A stretch of DNA of 22,706 bases from Candidatus Avipropionibacterium avicola (GTDB taxonomy: Bacteria > Actinomycetota > Actinomycetes > Propionibacteriales > Propionibacteriaceae). Shown here piece by piece: positions 8,236 through 15,285 of this stretch (the first letter of the stretch is position 1; every line of letters begins with the position of its first letter). Location of the stretch: the NCBI GenBank assembly GCA_018715445.1, contig DVLP01000319.1:1-22706 (forward strand). The letters run 5' to 3'. A program made the position numbers and the translations under genes. Below the pieces are notes generated by a model. It was not told the origin of the DNA, made no database searches, and saw only the letters and a program-made list of their open reading frames with translations.

Positions 8236-9116
8236 TGGATCACCTCGGTGAAGATCTGCGCCAAGGACGGCTGCTGGGGGACGAAGCTGGAGACGGCACC
8301 TCGGTCGAGGGCGCCGCGCAGCACGCGTTGGGCCGTGGCTGCGTCGTCGACGTCGAACTGGGCACTGCCGCCGTCGAACTCGACCACCCGGACCCCTGGC
8401 TCATGGCGGAGCCAGCCGGTGTCGGCCTCACCGGTCAGGCGGTAGCGGTTCGACGAGTACGCCGCGCGGAGCTCCTCGCGGGAACCGGCAGCCCGGACCG
8501 TACCGTCGGCGATGATGACCAGGTCGTCACAGAGCCGTTCGACGACGTCGAGCTGGTGGGAGGAGAACAACACTGCCGCTCCGGCGGAGGCGCGCTCCTG
8601 GAGGACGCCGACGACGGTCTCGACCGCCAACGGGTCGAGACCGGAGAAGGGTTCGTCGAGGATCAGGATCTGTGGGTCGTGGACCAGGGCGGCTGCGATC
8701 TGGGCGCGCTGCTGGTTGCCCAGGGACAACGACTCGACGGTGTCACCGAAGCGCTCCTGCAGGCCGAGCTGCTCCAGCAGGTCGCTGGCCTTGCTGGTGG
8801 CCGTCTCCTTGGTGAAGCCGTGCAGGCGTGCGAGGTAGACGATGTGCTCGAGCACCTTCATCTTGGGATACAGGCCTCGCTCCTCGGGCATGTAGCCGAA
8901 GCTGCGACGGTCCTCGGCGGTCAGCGGGGCGCCGTCGAGGGTGGTCTGGCCGCCGTTGTCGGACAGCAGGCCGAGCACGATCCTCATGGTGGTCGTCTTG
9001 CCGGCGCCGTTGCCACCGACGAAGCCGGTGAGTCGACCGGGGCGGACCTCGAAACTGACGTCGTCGAGCACCAGGCGCTCGCCGTAACGTTTCGTGATCC
9101 CGCGGAGCTGGAGCAT
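8232..9116 (-). CDS. ABC transporter ATP-binding protein (NatA-like)
   Basis: The 294-residue ATPase subunit of the exporter encoded with the permease downstream. Walker A is GGNGAGKT (residues 34-41), the signature is LSLGNQQRAQ, Walker B is ILILDEP followed by FSGLDP, and the H-loop is SSHQLD. The LSxGNQQ form of the signature is normal in NatA/YhaQ-type proteins. A DUF4162-like C-terminal domain (about residues 215-294, ending SLAQIFTEVIQ) follows, as in other ABC-2 exporter ATPases. The ATG at 9116 is preceded by AGAAGGGA. It is the first gene of a two-gene operon; the lipoprotein gene upstream on the same strand ends 97 bp away and is probably a separate unit. Confidence 0.93.
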   Translation of the reverse strand: MLQLRGITKRYGERLVLDDVSFEVRPGRLTGFVGGNGAGKTTTMRIVLGLLSDNGGQTTLDGAPLTAEDRRSFGYMPEERGLYPKMKVLEHIVYLARLHGFTKETATSKASDLLEQLGLQERFGDTVESLSLGNQQRAQIAAALVHDPQILILDEPFSGLDPLAVETVVGVLQERASAGAAVLFSSHQLDVVERLCDDLVIIADGTVRAAGSREELRAAYSSNRYRLTGEADTGWLRHEPGVRVVEFDGGSAQFDVDDAATAQRVLRGALDRGAVSSFVPQQPSLAQIFTEVIQ

Positions 9117-9213
9117 GGGCGTCCCTTCTTGTTGTGCGCTCTCACGCTATGTCGTCCGTGCGGGCACAGCACATCCGTGGTCCCGGGAGAGCGGAGGCCG
9201 AGCAGGGTCCGGG

Positions 9214-10242
9214 TCAGCCACCCACGGCGGCCAGGTGCTCGCCCAGCTGCTCGACGATCAGGTTCGCCCCGGTCGGCCCGAGCCCGAGGAACCAGGTGTC
9301 GTCGTCGACGCGGAAGGCCTTGTCGTCGGCCACGGCGGGGATGTTCTGCCAGACCTGACCCTCGAGGACCGCGGCCTCGTCGGTGCTCTCCGGTGTGCCG
9401 TAGCTGGTCCAGAACAGGATGTCGCCGTCGGCCTGGTCGAGGTTCTCCAGCGAGATCTCGACGGCGAGCTCCTCGATGTCCTCGACCTCGGGACGTGAGA
9501 GGCCCGCGTCACGCAGGATCACCCCGATCAGCGACAGGTTCCCGTACAGCCGGATCCGACCAGGCATGAAGCGGACCAGCGAGATCGTCGGATCGCCACT
9601 CACCGAGTCCTTCAGGGCGGCCACCGCGTCGGCATAGCCGTTCAGCGCAGCCACCGCTTCGGTCTCCAGGCCCAGGGCGTCGCCGGCGAGCAGGAAGTTC
9701 TCCTTCCAGGGGAAGCCGGGCCGGATGGAGAACACCGTCGGCGCGATCGCCGAGAGCTGGTCGTACAGCGCGTCGGCACGCAGCTGGCTGCCCAGGATCA
9801 GGTCGGGCTCCAGGGCGGCGATCGCCTCCAGGTTGAGTTCTTGGATGGTGCCGATCGACTGGATGCCGTCGACCTTGTCGGCCAGGTAGGACGGGATCGA
9901 GGTCGCCCCGTCGGTCGACGGGATGCCCACCGGGGTGATGCCGTAAGTGATCACGGCGTCGAGCTCGCCGGTGTCGAGCACGACGACCCGCTCGGGCTTG
10001 GCGGCGATCTCGGTGCTGCCCTTCGCGTGGACGACGGTCCGCGGGAAGACGCCCGGCTCGGCATCGGAGCCGAGCTTGGCGGTCTCCTCGTCGGCGGTGC
10101 CGAAACGCTCGCCGCCGGTGGCGACCTCCTCGTTGCCGGGTGAGGACCCCGGACCTGAGGAGTTGCAGGCTGCGACCGTGGTCACCAGGGGGAGGCTGAG
10201 CAGGGTCGCGAGGCCGAGGCGGCGGGAGAAGGATGGATTCAC
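9214..10242 (-). CDS. Iron-siderophore ABC transporter substrate-binding lipoprotein
   Basis: This 342-residue protein is a FecB/FhuD-type periplasmic binding protein. The N-terminus (SFSRRLGLATLLSLPL then VTTVAAC) is a lipoprotein signal with the lipobox cysteine at residue 26; the SRR pair leaves Tat export possible. The binding fold starts at KPERVVVLDTGELDAVITYGITPVGI, and continues with LEAIAALEPDLILGSQ, both typical of the siderophore branch. The GTG at 10242 places the signal peptide correctly; the open frame to 10380 adds an unlikely charged extension. No permease or ATPase for siderophores is adjacent, so it must pair with a transporter encoded elsewhere. A DtxR/IdeR-like box lies 5 bp upstream of the start, predicting repression by iron. 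It is divergent from soxR. Confidence 0.88.
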   Translation of the reverse strand: MNPSFSRRLGLATLLSLPLVTTVAACNSSGPGSSPGNEEVATGGERFGTADEETAKLGSDAEPGVFPRTVVHAKGSTEIAAKPERVVVLDTGELDAVITYGITPVGIPSTDGATSIPSYLADKVDGIQSIGTIQELNLEAIAALEPDLILGSQLRADALYDQLSAIAPTVFSIRPGFPWKENFLLAGDALGLETEAVAALNGYADAVAALKDSVSGDPTISLVRFMPGRIRLYGNLSLIGVILRDAGLSRPEVEDIEELAVEISLENLDQADGDILFWTSYGTPESTDEAAVLEGQVWQNIPAVADDKAFRVDDDTWFLGLGPTGANLIVEQLGEHLAAVGG

Positions 10243-10246
10243 CCGC

Positions 10247-10265
10247 TGAGGGTAGCCTCGCCTGT
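10247..10265 (-). promoter_or_regulatory. Candidate DtxR/IdeR iron box
   Basis: Read on the minus strand, ACAGGCGAGGCTACCCTCA matches the consensus TTAGGTTAGGCTAACCTAA at 13 of 19 positions, including AGGCTA and the flanking AGG and CCT. Its place directly upstream of an iron-siderophore binding protein supports the call. Bound regulator would block transcription or translation start at 10242. Confidence 0.6.
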
Positions 10266-10297
10266 GCCGTCGAGTCATGTCGGGTTCATCCCTCGAA

Positions 10298-10315
10298 ACG
10301 CAAGGAGACTTGAGA
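10298..10315 (+). promoter_or_regulatory. Candidate SoxR box
   Basis: ACGCAAGGAGACTTGAGA matches the SoxR operator CCTCAAGTTAACTTGAGG at 12 of 18 positions. It keeps the inner CAAG, four bases, CTTG dyad and the right-hand AG. It lies 21 bp upstream of the soxR ATG, so autoregulation is the simplest reading; it is also 55 bp from the start of the divergent lipoprotein gene. I did not find a convincing promoter with the long spacer SoxR usually needs. Confidence 0.45.
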
Positions 10316-10336
10316 TTTGCCAGGGGGCCCGCGACG

Positions 10337-10789
10337 ATGGTGGTCGTGAGCGACATCGACCCGGACGACTCCCTGAGCATCGGTGAGGTCTCCGCACGTA
10401 CGGGAGTGGCGCGGTCGGCACTGCACTACTACGAGCAGCTCGGGCTGATCTCGGCCAAGCGGACACTCGGCAACCAGCGACGCTACGCCCGGCACATGGT
10501 GCGCCGGGTCTCCCTGCTCGTGGTCGCCAAACGACTTGGCATCCCCCTGACCGACGTCCAGGAAGCCTTCCACAACCTGCCGCACGACCGTCGACCCAGT
10601 ACGGCCGACTGGCGCAAGGTCTCGACCACCTGGCGCGCCACCCTGGAGGAACGTCGCCGACAGATCGAGCGGTTGGAGCGCGAGCTCAACGGCTGCATCG
10701 GTTGCGGATGCCTGTCGATGAAGTCCTGCTCGCTGCTCAACCCCGACGATGCACTCGCCGAGGAGGGGCCGGGTCCGCACCGGGTGTGA
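10337..10789 (+). CDS. soxR: Redox-sensitive MerR-family activator SoxR
   Basis: A 150-residue MerR-family regulator. The N-terminal winged helix (SIGEVSARTGVARSALHYYEQLGLI, residues 14-38) is followed by a dimerisation helix and a C-terminal [2Fe-2S] motif with C120, C123, C125 and C131 (CIGCGCLSMKSC), exactly the CxxCxCx5C spacing of SoxR. Oxidation or nitrosylation of the cluster switches the promoter on; in actinobacteria SoxR usually answers redox-active compounds rather than superoxide alone. The ATG at 10337 is used here; GTG codons at 10340-10346 are possible. The C-terminal tail is short. It is divergent from the iron lipoprotein gene and a SoxR-like box precedes it. No soxS is visible, as expected outside enterobacteria. 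Confidence 0.93.
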   Translation: MVVVSDIDPDDSLSIGEVSARTGVARSALHYYEQLGLISAKRTLGNQRRYARHMVRRVSLLVVAKRLGIPLTDVQEAFHNLPHDRRPSTADWRKVSTTWRATLEERRRQIERLERELNGCIGCGCLSMKSCSLLNPDDALAEEGPGPHRV

Positions 10790-10800
10790 CCCCCTCGATC

Positions 10801-10876
10801 GGCCCCTCGACGGGCTCGGCCCCTCGACGGGCTCGGGGGACGGGGGCCTCGACGAGCTCGGCCCCTCGACGAGCTC
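10801..10876. repeat. 17-bp tandem repeat cluster in the soxR/aminotransferase convergent gap
   Basis: Two identical units GGCCCCTCGACGGGCTC lie at 10801-10817 and 10818-10834. After a G-rich break come a shortened unit (10845-10859) and GGCCCCTCGACGAGCTC (10860-10876). The end of this cluster is copy B of the dispersed element also found at 222-249. Units contain inner palindromes (CGAGCTCG), so the array can fold and may end transcription from both sides, though there is no T-run. Confidence 0.8.
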
Positions 10877-10888
10877 GGGGATCGTGAG
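10861..10888. repeat. Dispersed GC-rich element, copy B
   Basis: It matches 222-249 at 26 of 28 positions and lies at the end of the tandem cluster, two bases before the aminotransferase stop codon. Both copies sit near the 3' ends of converging genes. Confidence 0.6.
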
Positions 10889-10889
10889 G

Positions 10890-12077
10890 TCAGGCCAGGG
10901 TGGCGAGGGTCTGGTCGGCGGCGGCGATGGTCTGCTCGATCGCCTCGTCGTCGTGGCTGAGGTTCACGTAGGCAACGTTGTAGAGCGAAATCCCCCGGGC
11001 ATACATGCCGCGCAGGAACTGCTCCATCACCGACGGGTCGGTGCCGGGGGCGAGCCGGATCTGGGGGCAGACCGGCAGGCCCAGCACCTCGAGCGGAGCC
11101 CCGTGGGCGGCGATCCGGTCCCGGACGCCGTCCCAGAGCCTGGTGCCCTTGGCCCACAGCTGGTCGCAGACCGCCTCGTCGCGATAGAGGGTCATCACGG
11201 CCCGGGCGGCGGCCAGGGACAGTGTCTCGCCTCCGAAGGTGGAGGAGATCACGACCGTGCCGTCGTCGACCAGCGACATCAGGTCGGCGCGACCACCGAA
11301 GACCGACAGCGGCATCCCGTTGGCGACGCCCTTGGCGAAGACACACAGGTCGGGCAGCACGCCGGTCCACTCCTGGACCCCGCCGTCGGCGACCCGGAAG
11401 CCGGTGACGATCTCGTCGTAGACCAGCAGGGCGCCGGCCGCTTCGGTCGTCGACCGCAGGAACTCGTACCAGTCCTGTGACTGCGGCAGTCGTGCGTACT
11501 CGGCCGACACCAGGACTGCCGCGACATCGTGGTTGGCCAGCACGGCGGTGAGGGTCTCGCGATCCTCCCAGGCCACCGCGTGGTGCAACGCGGCGAGGTC
11601 GTCGGGCACTCCGGGCAGGGCCGCCGCGGTCGCCGACGGCAGGACCTGGGCGCCGACCGCCAAGGCGTTCAGCCAACCCTGGTAGCCGATCTGGACGATG
11701 TGGTCGCGTCCGGTGGCGGCCCGGGCGAGCCGGATCAGCGCGGCATTCGCCTCACCACCGGTCTTGAGGAAGCGGACCTGCTCGGCTGACGGCACCAGGG
11801 AGCAGAACAGCTCGGCGACCTCCTCCTCCAACGGGCTCGGTTGGCCGAAGATGATGCCCCGCTCGAGCTGGGCACGGATGGCGCCGTCGACCGCCGGGTG
11901 GCAGTAGCCCAGGGTGACCGGGCCCAGGCCGTACCGGTAGTCGATGAACTCGCGGCCCCGGTCGTCCCAGACCCGACATCCTTGCCCTCGTACGATTGTC
12001 GAGGGTTCCTCCGGTGTCAGGCGAGGGGCCTTCGACAGGGTCGAAGAACCGCTGGCGAGGAAGCGGCGGGTGGTCAT
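10890..12077 (-). CDS. Class III aminotransferase (glutamate-1-semialdehyde aminomutase-like)
   Basis: A PLP enzyme of 395 residues with fold-type I, class III signatures: FLKTGGEANAALIRLARAATGRD (cofactor phosphate region), LLVYDEIVTGFR with the pyridine-binding Asp, and CVFAKGVANGMPLSVFGG with the Schiff-base lysine near residue 249. Overall it resembles HemL and related 2,1-aminomutases or acyl/sugar aminotransferases, but lacks haem-pathway neighbours, so I do not call it hemL. The ATG at 12077 is preceded by GGAG at six bases; the ATG at 12089 has no leader. The first 20 residues are partly encoded by a perfect inverted repeat (12030-12046). The pirin gene upstream on the same strand ends 56 bp away and could share its transcript. 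Substrate unknown. Confidence 0.82.
   Translation of the reverse strand: MTTRRFLASGSSTLSKAPRLTPEEPSTIVRGQGCRVWDDRGREFIDYRYGLGPVTLGYCHPAVDGAIRAQLERGIIFGQPSPLEEEVAELFCSLVPSAEQVRFLKTGGEANAALIRLARAATGRDHIVQIGYQGWLNALAVGAQVLPSATAAALPGVPDDLAALHHAVAWEDRETLTAVLANHDVAAVLVSAEYARLPQSQDWYEFLRSTTEAAGALLVYDEIVTGFRVADGGVQEWTGVLPDLCVFAKGVANGMPLSVFGGRADLMSLVDDGTVVISSTFGGETLSLAAARAVMTLYRDEAVCDQLWAKGTRLWDGVRDRIAAHGAPLEVLGLPVCPQIRLAPGTDPSVMEQFLRGMYARGISLYNVAYVNLSHDDEAIEQTIAAADQTLATLA
12030..12046. repeat. Perfect palindrome within the aminotransferase 5' end
   Basis: CTTCGAC, AGG, GTCGAAG: seven perfect pairs with a three-base centre. It is close to the CTCGAC core of the GC-rich repeats in this window and to widely seen CTTCGACA-type dispersed repeats of actinobacteria. 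It encodes part of the SSTLSKAP segment, an unconserved-looking N-terminus. Confidence 0.5.
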
Positions 12078-12133
12078 GGTGGACTCCATTCCGTCGGGGT
12101 CGTCGTGGGCTCGCGTCTGCTCGCCCGGCTGGA

Positions 12134-13081
12134 TCAGCGCTTGCCGTGCCGGGAGCGAGGGCGAAGCCGTACCGGCGGGATCGGTGGGGCGGGCAGCCTC
12201 GCGACCTCACCGACATAGCCCTCGACCCGCCCGAACCGTGCGTCCTCGCGCTGCCAGGCCTCACGGAAGGCCACCACCTCGTCGTGGCTGCGGCCGATGA
12301 AGTTCCACCACATGACGACCTCCTCGTCGAACGGTTCCCCGCCCAACAAGAGGATCCTGGCGCCGTCCGGGCCGGCCGTCAGGTCGAGGTGGCCCGGTCC
12401 CGGGTCGAGGCAGGCCAGGTCACCGGGGTGGATCTCGGTGTCGGACACGGTGACCGCTCCGCTGTCCAGCAGGACGGCGTGCTCGAAGTCGCGTTCGATC
12501 GGCAACCGCAGGCGTGCGTCGGGTCCGAGGTCAAGCTGGGCACCCACCAGCCGACTGTGCAGCGTGATCGGCGAGGATCCCAGGCCCGGCAGGGATCCGA
12601 CGAACACCCGTACCGTCCCGGCGCCGTCGGGCAGCGGCACCGGGGTCGTCACGTGGTGGTCGAATCCGCGTTCGGTGTCGTGGGCGTCCTGTGGAAGCAC
12701 CACCCACAGCTGGACGCCGTGCAGGGTGCGGGTCTCGGCGGTGGTGACCTCCGAATGGCAGATCCCGTGGCCCGCGGTCATCAGGTTGACCTCGCCGGGG
12801 GTGACGGCGGCGACGACTCCGCCGCTGTCGCGGTGCTCGATGGCACCCGAGAACAACCACGACACCGTCTGCAGCCCGGTGTGGGGATGGGGCGGCAGGT
12901 CCATCCCGCCACGGCCGTCGGCGCTCACGTCGTGCGGGCCGTAGTGGTCGACGAAGCACCAGGCCCCGATGAAGGCCCGGTCCCGATGCGGCAGCGTCCG
13001 ACGGACCGTGATGGCACGGACCCCGCCCAACGGGACCTCGCGCCCGGTCAGCACCTGGATCGCTGTCGTCGCTTCCCCCAC
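12134..13081 (-). CDS. Pirin family protein
   Basis: A 315-residue bicupin of the pirin family. The metal ligands are all present: H65 and H67 in HPHTGLQTVSW, H109 and E111 in GICHSE, matching the iron-binding His/His/His/Glu of pirins. The second cupin (from about residue 180) ends with the usual FDEEVVMWWNFIGRSHDEVVAFREAWQ. Bacterial pirins are iron proteins; some have quercetinase activity or act on protein partners, so the role cannot be fixed. The start is GTG at 13081; there is little leader sequence and the GNAT gene starts only 18 bp away on the other strand. The C-terminus is basic (RLRPRSRHGKR). The aminotransferase follows on the same strand. Confidence 0.92.
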   Translation of the reverse strand: MGEATTAIQVLTGREVPLGGVRAITVRRTLPHRDRAFIGAWCFVDHYGPHDVSADGRGGMDLPPHPHTGLQTVSWLFSGAIEHRDSGGVVAAVTPGEVNLMTAGHGICHSEVTTAETRTLHGVQLWVVLPQDAHDTERGFDHHVTTPVPLPDGAGTVRVFVGSLPGLGSSPITLHSRLVGAQLDLGPDARLRLPIERDFEHAVLLDSGAVTVSDTEIHPGDLACLDPGPGHLDLTAGPDGARILLLGGEPFDEEVVMWWNFIGRSHDEVVAFREAWQREDARFGRVEGYVGEVARLPAPPIPPVRLRPRSRHGKR

Positions 13082-13099
13082 GGTGGCAGGCTAGCCGGT

Positions 13100-13396
13100 A
13101 TGACTGAGAACGTCGCCAGGCGGTCCGCACCGGACCGATTCGAGATCAGCGTGGACGGCCGGGTTGCCGGGTTCGCCGAGTTCGTCGACCGGGACGGGGT
13201 GCGGATCTTCCCCCACACCGAGATCGATCCCGAGTTCGGCGGGCAGGGGCTGGGCGGGACCGTGGTGCGAGCGGCACTGGAGGCGACACGGGCCGAGGGC
13301 CTGTCGATCGTCGCGCAGTGTTCCTTCGTCCGCCACTACGTCGAGACCCATCCCGAGTGGAGCGACCTGCTCGCCGCCGACCAGGGCTCGGACTGA
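13100..13396 (+). CDS. Small GNAT-family N-acetyltransferase (YjdJ-like)
   Basis: A 98-residue protein of the short GCN5-related type (Acetyltransf_CG family). Beta strands FEISVDGRVAGFAEFVDRDGVRIFPHTEIDPEF lead to the acetyl-CoA loop FGGQGLGGTVVRAAL, then the IVAQCSFVRHYVETHPEW motif that is nearly invariant in this family. The length is normal. The substrate is unknown for most members. ATG at 13100; the 18-bp space to the divergent pirin GTG contains GGCTAGCC and leaves no room for two ordinary leaders, so one or both messages are probably leaderless or start inside the other gene. A 16-bp tandem repeat begins before the stop codon and runs downstream. Confidence 0.88.
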   Translation: MTENVARRSAPDRFEISVDGRVAGFAEFVDRDGVRIFPHTEIDPEFGGQGLGGTVVRAALEATRAEGLSIVAQCSFVRHYVETHPEWSDLLAADQGSD

Positions 13397-13448
13397 TCTG
13401 GGCTCGGACTTACTTGGGCTCGGGCTGACTTGGGCTCGGACTGAACTT
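13384..13448. repeat. 16-bp tandem repeat across the GNAT stop codon
   Basis: Units of GGGCTCGGACTGACTT type start at 13384, 13400, 13416 and 13432, each differing from the next at one to three bases; the last has one extra base. The TGA stop of the GNAT gene (13394-13396) lies in the first unit, so expansion has happened at the very end of the gene. Confidence 0.8.
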
Positions 13449-13461
13449 GGGCCGGGAACGC

Positions 13462-13495
13462 CGTCGGCCCGTACCGCGAACGGTACGGGCCGACG
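13462..13495. terminator. Strong bidirectional hairpin between GNAT and the channel gene
   Basis: A 14-bp perfect stem (left arm 13462-13475, CGTCGGCCCGTACC) with a six-base loop (GCGAAC) and the exact complement at 13482-13495. It lies between two converging genes. There is no T-run, which is usual in high-GC actinobacteria; it should stop transcription from either side. Confidence 0.85.
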
Positions 13496-13518
13496 AGCGA
13501 TCAGTGAGGTGTCAGACC

Positions 13519-14964
13519 TCAGGGGGCCGGGTTCGGTCCGGGCGGCGGCACGGTGCCGTCGTTCCCGGTGGCCGGCGGGGTGGAGTGGGCAGGCGCGGCA
13601 GCGGGCTGCTCGGCCTCCTTCTCCTCCTCGAGCTCCTCGGCCTTGCGCTCCAGCTTGCCCAGGGTGCGGGCAGCCGCCTCGCGACCGCCGAGGCCGAAGG
13701 CCAGAGCAGCAGCCAGGGCGCCACCGACGACCACGGCACCGAAGCCGAGCTCGATGATCGAGTCGGCGATGCCCATCGCCTTCAGGCCCATCGCGGCGAA
13801 CAGGACGATCGTGACGTACTTGATCACGGTCGTGGCCATCCCCGAGCCCATCAGGCGCTGGATCAGTCCACCCAGGAAGAAGCCGGCCGCGATGATCACG
13901 CCACCGAACAACACCTGGCCGCCGAGGGTGAGCAGCTGCTGCAGGATGTCGGTCACCTGCGGGAAGGCCAATGCCTGAGCCGCCATCACGGCGAAGAACA
14001 GCACGATCGCCACCTGGGTGATCCGAGCGATGATCGCCGAGCCGTTGGTGCCCTCGGGCACCACCTGGGCCGAGGCAAGGGCCTTGTCGGCACCGATGCT
14101 CTCCAGCAGTTGCTTGACCAGATCGCCCAGGAACTTGGCGATCATGACACCCAGACCGAGCAACAGCAGCGCTGCGACGATCCGCGGCACGCTGTCGAAG
14201 ATCGTGGTCAGCATCTGGCTGGCCGGATCCGAGATGGCCGAGATGCCCAGCACCTGCAGCGCAGCGATCGTCACGACGATCAGGATCAACGCGTAGACCA
14301 CGGTGCCCACCAGATGGGCAATCTTGGCCGAGGTGCCCTGCGGCTGCTGGGGCTGACCCTGCTGGGGCTGCTGCGGGTGCTGACCCTGCTGGGGCTGACC
14401 CGGTCCACCCATCGGCTGACCCATGGGCTGGCCCTGCTGGCCCGGGTGGGGCTGCTGGCCCTGGTGCGGCTGTGGCGGACCGGACGGCGTGGGAGCCGTG
14501 CCCGGCAGGTGGCTGTCGGTCGCGCCACGGGTGGCGTCAGAGGCCTTGCCGAGCCACTTGTCGAACGGCATCGCGCGCAGCGCGGTCTCGATGAGCTGCT
14601 TGGCCACCTTGGCCAGAAGTGCACCGACGATGAAGACGAAGACGGCACCGATCAGGTTGGGCAGGAACGCCATGGTGGCGTTGAGCATGGTCTGGATCGG
14701 CTCGACGACTTGTCCGAGATTGAAGACCTGAAGGACGGCGACCAGTCCGAACAGCCAGATCACCAGAGCGGCGATCTTGCCGAACGATTCGCCGATCGAC
14801 TGCCCGTCGCCGCCAGTGCGTTGCAAGACCTTCACGCGTGTGACGAGCGCCGAGATTCCCTTGCGGACACCGATGGCTACCAGCCAGGTGACGAGGAGAA
14901 TGACGATGGCGATGAGGACCTTGGCCCCGACCGACAGCAGTGTGTCGACCACATCTTGGCCCAT
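13519..14964 (-). CDS. Mechanosensitive-channel-like membrane protein with Q/G/P-rich insert
   Basis: A 481-residue protein with repeated conserved-TM-helix segments, as found in MscS-related proteins and their TM-helix relatives. About eight or nine hydrophobic segments are seen: near residues 15-32, 63-82, 100-122 in the first block, and 220-445 in the second. Repeat-like phrases such as VVEPIQTMLNATMAFLPNLIGAVFVFIVGALLAKVAKQLIETAL and MLTTIFDSVPRIVAALLLLGLGVMIAKFLGDLVKQLLESIG show the internal duplication. Between the blocks, residues ~150-213 are Q, G and P rich (PQQGQ-type runs) and presumably disordered. The C-terminus holds a charged coiled-coil-like stretch (LGKLERKAEELEEEKEAEQ) and a proline tail. 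I do not see a full MscS beta-domain, so channel activity is inferred. ATG at 14964, preceded by AGGGAGG. Confidence 0.75.
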   Translation of the reverse strand: MGQDVVDTLLSVGAKVLIAIVILLVTWLVAIGVRKGISALVTRVKVLQRTGGDGQSIGESFGKIAALVIWLFGLVAVLQVFNLGQVVEPIQTMLNATMAFLPNLIGAVFVFIVGALLAKVAKQLIETALRAMPFDKWLGKASDATRGATDSHLPGTAPTPSGPPQPHQGQQPHPGQQGQPMGQPMGGPGQPQQGQHPQQPQQGQPQQPQGTSAKIAHLVGTVVYALILIVVTIAALQVLGISAISDPASQMLTTIFDSVPRIVAALLLLGLGVMIAKFLGDLVKQLLESIGADKALASAQVVPEGTNGSAIIARITQVAIVLFFAVMAAQALAFPQVTDILQQLLTLGGQVLFGGVIIAAGFFLGGLIQRLMGSGMATTVIKYVTIVLFAAMGLKAMGIADSIIELGFGAVVVGGALAAALAFGLGGREAAARTLGKLERKAEELEEEKEAEQPAAAPAHSTPPATGNDGTVPPPGPNPAP

Positions 14965-15285
14965 GATTTCCCTACCTCCCTCTGTGCACGACTTCGTGCC
15001 TCTCAGCGCGTCGTCGTGCTTGTCGATGGACGTCTTCGATCATGTCAGCATTGCATCGCTGTGGCAATGGCAGTGCATTCCTGTGGCACATGCGATGCCT
15101 TTGTGGCATGAACGCGCTCTCGCGCAACAATGCGATCCGAAGAGCCATCCGGGCGGTGATCGCGGACTGATCGTGGCCTTGAGATCGTCAGGGTGCCCCG
15201 CTAGATTGAACAGCTGCGACGTCTGCCGGCGCGTGGGTGACCATGTGCCCTCCCGGCGCCGTTCTCGTCCCCAGAAGGAGTCCCG
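14965..15285. promoter_or_regulatory. Divergent spacer with phased TGTGGCA repeats
   Basis: This 321-bp stretch separates the channel gene from the GHL10 gene and has no convincing gene of its own. TGTGGCA occurs at 15060, 15082 and 15102, spaced 22 and 20 bp, in a more A/T-rich patch (15048-15112) with many GCAT words. Such phasing suits a regulator that binds one face of the helix. The right part holds the GHL10 promoter. Confidence 0.4.
15179..15207 (+). promoter_or_regulatory. Sigma70-type promoter for the GHL10 gene
   Basis: TTGAGA (15179-15184), a 17-bp spacer, and TAGATT (15202-15207) match the TTGACA/TATAAT consensus at 5 and 4 of 6 bases. The predicted start point would leave a leader of about 70 bases before the ATG at 15286, with AGAAGGAG in place. 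Confidence 0.6.

Noticed and set aside
8232..9116. Unusual ABC signature LSLGNQQ instead of LSGGQ
   Set aside because: The LSxGNQQ form is normal for NatA/YhaQ-like exporter ATPases, so it is not a sign of a broken gene.
10890..12077. Calling the aminotransferase hemL
   Set aside because: Fold and motifs fit the wider class III group, but there are no haem-synthesis neighbours and the N-terminus is atypical.
11996..13396. Long plus-strand frame (466 codons) opposite the aminotransferase and pirin genes
   Set aside because: Only its last 98 codons are a real gene (GNAT). The rest is the complement of well-supported minus-strand genes and has no family resemblance.
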